DNA of 64,000 nucleotides from Naganishia liquefaciens (lineage: Eukaryota; Basidiomycota; Tremellomycetes; Filobasidiales; Filobasidiaceae): the NCBI GenBank assembly GCA_013423385.1, contig BLZA01000019.1, positions 620,001 through 684,000 on the forward strand. The letters are read 5' to 3'. The notes beneath the pieces were generated by a model. That model had not been told where the DNA came from and did not search any database. It saw only the letters and a program-made list of their open reading frames with translations. The translations under genes were made by a program, and so were the position numbers. Positions 59,963-64,000 of the stretch are shown in pieces; the stretch's first letter is position 1; the number at the start of each line of letters is the position of its first letter.

Positions 59963-62900
59963 ATGTCCTTCTCCAATCCCAATATATTGTCCCAACTTTA
60001 CCACGGGCTATCGAACATTGGATTGACTCCACCCGCCTCACCTTTGGGACGTGCGGTTCCGTTCAATCGCATGGCGCATGCCCTGGGGAACTCGACGACT
60101 TGCTTCGACGGCATGTCTGTTGATGATACACCGAAATCTTCGCCCACGATGGATCCCATCACTCCTGGCTTGTCCTCTTGTGTCGGTCTACCCTTGTCCG
60201 CTCTGAATATGACTGCGCATCCATTGAATATGTGCTCAATGTCAATCCCGATAAATCTCCTTTTCGATGACCGCGACGCAGACAGTCTTAGTAGAAGCAA
60301 AGGCGGAGAGCAGCCTGTCCTAGAGCATCTCCTTTCCGCAGACGGTGCGAGAACACTTAGTCTGGGTAAGCATCGCGTTGTGAGGACAATCCTTCAGGTA
60401 TGCTGAGCAGTTCCCGTCAGCTGTTGATGAGAATTATATATTCGCTGGGACTCAGAGTCTGACGAATGAAATCACCGTAAGACAATTTGAGGCCAAGCGC
60501 GAGACTTTGACAAAGCCCTCGGAATTGTCAGGTGTTTAACAGAGCAAATCTTCAGCAAACGGCTAGGCTGGCGGGACACTCGGGGTCAGTCTTGACACTG
60601 CTGTGCGTTCCGGAGAAACGATGGCTATTCAGCGGAAGCAGTATGTTTCCGATTGACAGGACGGTTTACTGTCTAATCTGCTTTCTCCTCGCAAAGGTGA
60701 CGGTACAGTGAGGGTAAGCTCTAGATGGCAAATGAAGCATGTCAGACGCTGATCTGGCGATGAAGCTATGGGACACAACGACATTGACATTTATCAGCGA
60801 AATTAGACCGTCTTACGATACCTCTGGCGATATCTACTCTCTCGCATGGGATCCCCGACAAGGAGGTACCCTGTACTTCGGCGCCCAGAACACTGACATC
60901 GAATACATGAATTTTGGCAATCTGGCCGTTCTCGAAGCGCAGGCGAATAAGGGAATAGCGATGTCTTCGGATCTCAATTCCATGACTCCCGACAAAGATA
61001 TCGGACAGCCGCACGATCCAACTGTCAAGGCTCTGCGTTCTAGTAGAATCAAGCCTCATTCGTTCTTCAACTCAAGACCCGGTTCGCCTGACCTTTACCG
61101 GACTTCGCCAGCATCTTCGACAGCTTTTCCATTCCCAAAGACCCCTAGCCGTCCAACCACTCCGAATGCGGCATCGTTGCCAGACCAGATTACCATACCG
61201 CACAACAACGTCGTCAGTAGCGCTCACTATGGTTATATTTACTGCATGACGTTGTTCAAGAGGTCTAACGACGCGACTTGGCTGGTCAGTGGTAGTGGAG
61301 ACTCTGACGTCAAAATATGGGAATGTCAACCTGCGGGGGGACTCAAGTTTCTGTTTTCCTTCGACGGGCTTTCCGGTGCGGTGTTCTGTCTCGTATCGCG
61401 GGAAGACCTGCTCTTTGCGGGATTGCAAAATGGCCAAGTCAAAGTGTGGGATATGGAGACGAAGGCATGCATTCGGACCATTCTGGCCCACAGCTCGGAT
61501 GTCCTCTCTTTGGCTCTCGTCGGAACAAATCTCTACACAGCTTCCGCAGAGGGTCAAATTCTGCGTTTTGATGCAACATTTGACTGCACTGCCACGTTTC
61601 AAGCTCATTCCGGTGCAATTCTATCGACAATCATCATGCCAATCAACGAGGACCGGTTCGAACTTATCACGGCGGGTCACGACGCATACGTCAAACTCTG
61701 GCGTCTGCCTCGAACCACCTCGGAGCCAGCATCACATTCTGCAGATATCCTTGTCGGCACGGATGGGGATGTTATGTTGTACGCTCTCGCCAAACTCGTC
61801 GCAATTCCAAGCGTCAGCGATAATTCGCATCGAGAGGATTGTCGGCAAAGCGCACATCTTTTGCGCAGAATGCTAACTCAGATGGGCGCTCAGGCCAGTC
61901 TTTTGCCGACTATCGAAGGCAAGAACCCGCTCGTCATGGCCAAATTCAAAGGTCAAGCTGCGTCACCGCTGGCGCGGAAGCGAGTTCTATTCTATGGTCA
62001 TTACGACGTTCAACCTGCCACGGAAGCCGATTGGAGGACAGATCCCTGGGAGCTTTCGGGAAGAAACGGATATCTTTATGGTCGAGGTGTAGCTGACAAC
62101 AAAGGTCCAATCATGGCTGTGGCCTGCGCTGCGGCATCGTTGCAAGAGAGGCGGCTTCTGGACGTCGATCTGGTCATGATCATTGAAGGTGAAGAGGAGA
62201 GCGGTAGTGCAGGGTTCTTGCAAGCTTTACGTAGATACAAAGACGACATCGGCCACATCGATACCATATTGCTTTCGAATTCGTCGTGGATTGGCGAAGA
62301 TGACCCGTGTGTCGTCTTTGGATTGCGGGGCGTTATCTACGCCAATCTCAGCATTTCAAGTGGCAACAACGATCTACATTCCGGTGTTGATGGAGGATCC
62401 GTGGCGGAACCGATGCTGGCAATGATCCGTCTCCTGGGATCGATCGCGACCGAGAACAAGGTGCAGGTTCCGGGTTTCTACGATAATGTCGCTCAGGTGA
62501 CCGATGCAGAGCGCGACTATTACACTGCTGTCGCAAGCATCACCGGCATGGATACTGAGAACGTCATGAGGAAATGGAGACAGCCGACCTTTTCCGTATC
62601 CAGCATTCAGTCTAATTCGAGTGGTCCTACCAATAATACCATCATTCCAAAATCGGTCACGGCACATGTCTCCTTCCGTCTAGTGCCAAATCAGGTGAGT
62701 CGACTGTTCGATGTCGCGCAAGGTCTGCTCATCTGGAGTTTATCAGTCCATCGAGGAAATTTGTTCGGCCATCGAGAACCATTGTCGTGACACATTCGCT
62801 TCCATATCTGGCGAAATGTCCTTGGAGGTGAGCCCGCTCCCGAGCATCATGTCTGTGAGCGGAAACCCACTTATCGCAAACCGGAGTAGATCAAAATCAC

Positions 62901-63342
62901 GCACAAAGCGGACTGGTGGCTAGCTTCTGTGGAAAATCCATACTTCAAGGCGTTGGAGACTGCTGTTGAGAAGATCTGGGGAAGCAAACCGTTACGGATC
63001 CGAGAAGGAGGGGTAGGCTGAATATTCGAAGATCGCAACATGAGCTGACCACGGATCTCTCCTAGTCGATTCCTACGATTCCTTTCCTCGAAGACTTGTT
63101 CGATGCCCCCTGCGTGCACTTGCCGCTGGGCCAGCATTCCACTGCAGCGCACTTAAGCAACGAGCGATTGCGGTTGCTCAATCTTCGGTACGAATTCTTT
63201 CCATGGGAATCATGCCTACATCTGACTTATTCACCCGCTGTCCGCATGCGTGTCGTTCAGGAATGGAAAACGCGTTATCGAAGAGTTTCTCATGTCCCTT
63301 TCGTCCATTGCATCATCGAGTCAGCTCGATGCAACCTCATAG
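59963..63342 (+). CDS. DUG2: Dug2: WD40 plus M20 peptidase, glutathione degradation
   Basis: Dug2 with Dug3 forms the cytosolic amidotransferase that cleaves glutathione when cells need sulphur. Nine exons (59963-60397, 60456-60476, 60532-60640, 60697-60713, 60766-62694, 62747-62827, 62890-63012, 63066-63187, 63261-63342) give 972 aa. WD40 blades come first: LAGHSGSVLTLLCVP, FSGSSDGTVRLWDT (spliced across a 17-nt exon), GSGDSDVKIWE, GLQNGQVKVWD, TAGHDAYVKLWRL. The M20 metallopeptidase half has LFYGHYDVQPA, YGRGVADNKGP, MIIEGEEESGS and NNDLHSGVDGG with the metal-binding His, Asp and Glu. The end reads GQHSTAAHLSNERLRLLNLR and a short Ser-rich tail. The fusion and length fit yeast Dug2 (878 aa). 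Confidence 0.92.
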
Positions 63343-63410
63343 GTCGCCGCCTTTGCTGTTGATTATCCATGTCATCTGTAGGTTCATGTCATGTAACACT
63401 CTAATGAACA

Positions 63411-64000
63411 TTACCGAGGACTCTCGCATACATCGCATTTCGTGGACGTTTCTTTGCTCTGCAAACCACAGACGGTGCATGTCCATGTCCCCGATGACTT
63501 TGCCTGGCTCTGCGCTCCAGCGCCCCAACCCGTGAATCCAGTATTGACAGCAGCACTCGATGCGGGAATGCTGCTGGGTCGAAGTGTTTCACACACATCG
63601 CATTTCGTCGACGTTGCTTTGCTCTTGCACATGCAGACGCTGCAGGTCCATTCGTTCGAAGCCAATGCCGGAATCGCTGCGCCGGTACCCCAACCGGTGA
63701 ATCCAGTATTCTGCGGAATCGATTCGGGCTTCGAAGCCGGCCTTGGTGTTTCACACACATCACATTTCGTAGATGTCGCTTTGCTCTTGCACATGCATGT
63801 TGAGCAGTCCCACATATCGCTGGCAACCTTTGGAGCGGCATCCCTTCCCCATCCCGTGAACCCTGTTGACGACGCGGTCGACGATGAAGCTGTAGCTACT
63901 TCAGACACTGGAATCTTGAAGGTGAATGTAAAGGTCGGCAACTTGTCTATGCGTGTCGCCAGAGATTGCTGACGAGAGAGCGGTGAGCTGTCTTTTCCGA
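63411..64000 (-). CDS. protein with three RanBP2-type zinc fingers (partial, 5' end off window)
   Basis: The C-terminal part of a gene running in from the right edge; the frame is open from the edge to the TAG at 63411. It holds three near-identical modules of about 45-50 residues: TGFTGWG, a short Ala/Ser spacer, then W-x-C-S/T-x-C-(M/G)-C/L-x(2)KSKATSTKCDVCE, i.e. W-x-C-x2-C-x10-C-x2-C RanBP2-type fingers. Such fingers bind Ran, ubiquitin or single-stranded RNA. With FG-like GFTGWG spacers and a C-terminal position, a Nup153-like nuclear-pore protein is possible, but the missing part is needed to decide. It converges with DUG2 at a 68-base gap. Confidence 0.75.
   Translation of the reverse strand, partial: GKDSSPLSRQQSLATRIDKLPTFTFTFKIPVSEVATASSSTASSTGFTGWGRDAAPKVASDMWDCSTCMCKSKATSTKCDVCETPRPASKPESIPQNTGFTGWGTGAAIPALASNEWTCSVCMCKSKATSTKCDVCETLRPSSIPASSAAVNTGFTGWGAGAQSQAKSSGTWTCTVCGLQSKETSTKCDVCESPR

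Noticed and set aside
60739-60765. Start of DUG2 at the ATG 60739 (MSDADLAMKLWD)
   Set aside because: It begins in the middle of a WD blade. Splicing 60697-60713 to 60766 gives SSDGTVRLWDT, a perfect blade end, and the whole model keeps frame over 972 codons; that ATG then lies inside a 52-base intron.

Overview
This window looks like nuclear DNA of an intron-rich basidiomycete fungus, probably a yeast-forming or dimorphic one such as a tremellomycete (inference; the class is not proven). Genes lie 70 to 700 bases apart and are cut by many 45-70 base introns with GT..(T/C)AG ends. They encode typically fungal proteins: a velvet factor, Atg1, Dug2, an UNC-45/She4 protein and a Brh2-like BRCA2. 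I assembled most models exon by exon, and the summed exon lengths divide by three in 14 of the 19 genes. No transposon, LTR element, rRNA, recognisable tRNA or CRISPR-like array was seen.

Layout, left to right. 0.5-3.3 kb (-): DHA2-type MFS exporter. 4.0-6.6 kb (+): intronless UNC-45/Cro1/She4 myosin chaperone. 6.8-8.7 kb (-): tubulin-tyrosine-ligase-like protein. 9.0-11.8 kb (+): ITFG1/TIP-like FG-GAP membrane protein. 12.1-13.2 kb (-): mitochondrial oxoglutarate/malate carrier. 15.0-16.8 kb (+): RBBP4/Msi1/Hat2 histone chaperone. 17.1-20.4 kb (-): MCM2. 20.9-23.7 kb (-): Drs1 RNA helicase. 24.0-28.1 kb (+): BRCA2/Brh2 with three BRC-like repeats. 28.2-29.3 kb (-): Utp23. 30.2-33.6 kb (-): Atg1 kinase. 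35.4-37.1 kb (+): serine racemase/threonine dehydratase. 37.0-39.4 kb (-): Trm44. 39.7-42.5 kb (+): glycyl-tRNA synthetase. 42.6-49.0 kb (-): Apc1. 52.4-55.5 kb (+): velvet protein behind a 3.4-kb upstream region. 56.1-57.5 kb (+): aldo-keto reductase. 57.9-59.2 kb (+): Aar2. 60.0-63.3 kb (+): Dug2. 63.4 kb to the edge (-): protein with three RanBP2-type zinc fingers, cut by the window end.

Functional themes: chromosome replication, repair and cell cycle (MCM2, RBBP4, BRCA2, Apc1), ribosome and RNA maturation (Drs1, Utp23, Aar2, Trm44, GlyRS), and metabolism, autophagy and development (carrier, racemase, AKR, Dug2, Atg1, velvet). Genes are not in operons, but several pairs are head-to-head over short shared promoters (Drs1/BRCA2, Trm44/GlyRS, TTL/ITFG1).

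The most notable points are gene-structural and regulatory: GC-AG introns with identical GCAAGT donors in three genes, a cluster of tiny exons (3 to 21 nt), GACGCG/ACGCGT clusters in front of two S-phase genes, ten CAGCTG palindromes upstream of the velvet gene, and a Utp23 whose PIN-domain acidic residues appear lost. I found no clearly new multi-gene system.
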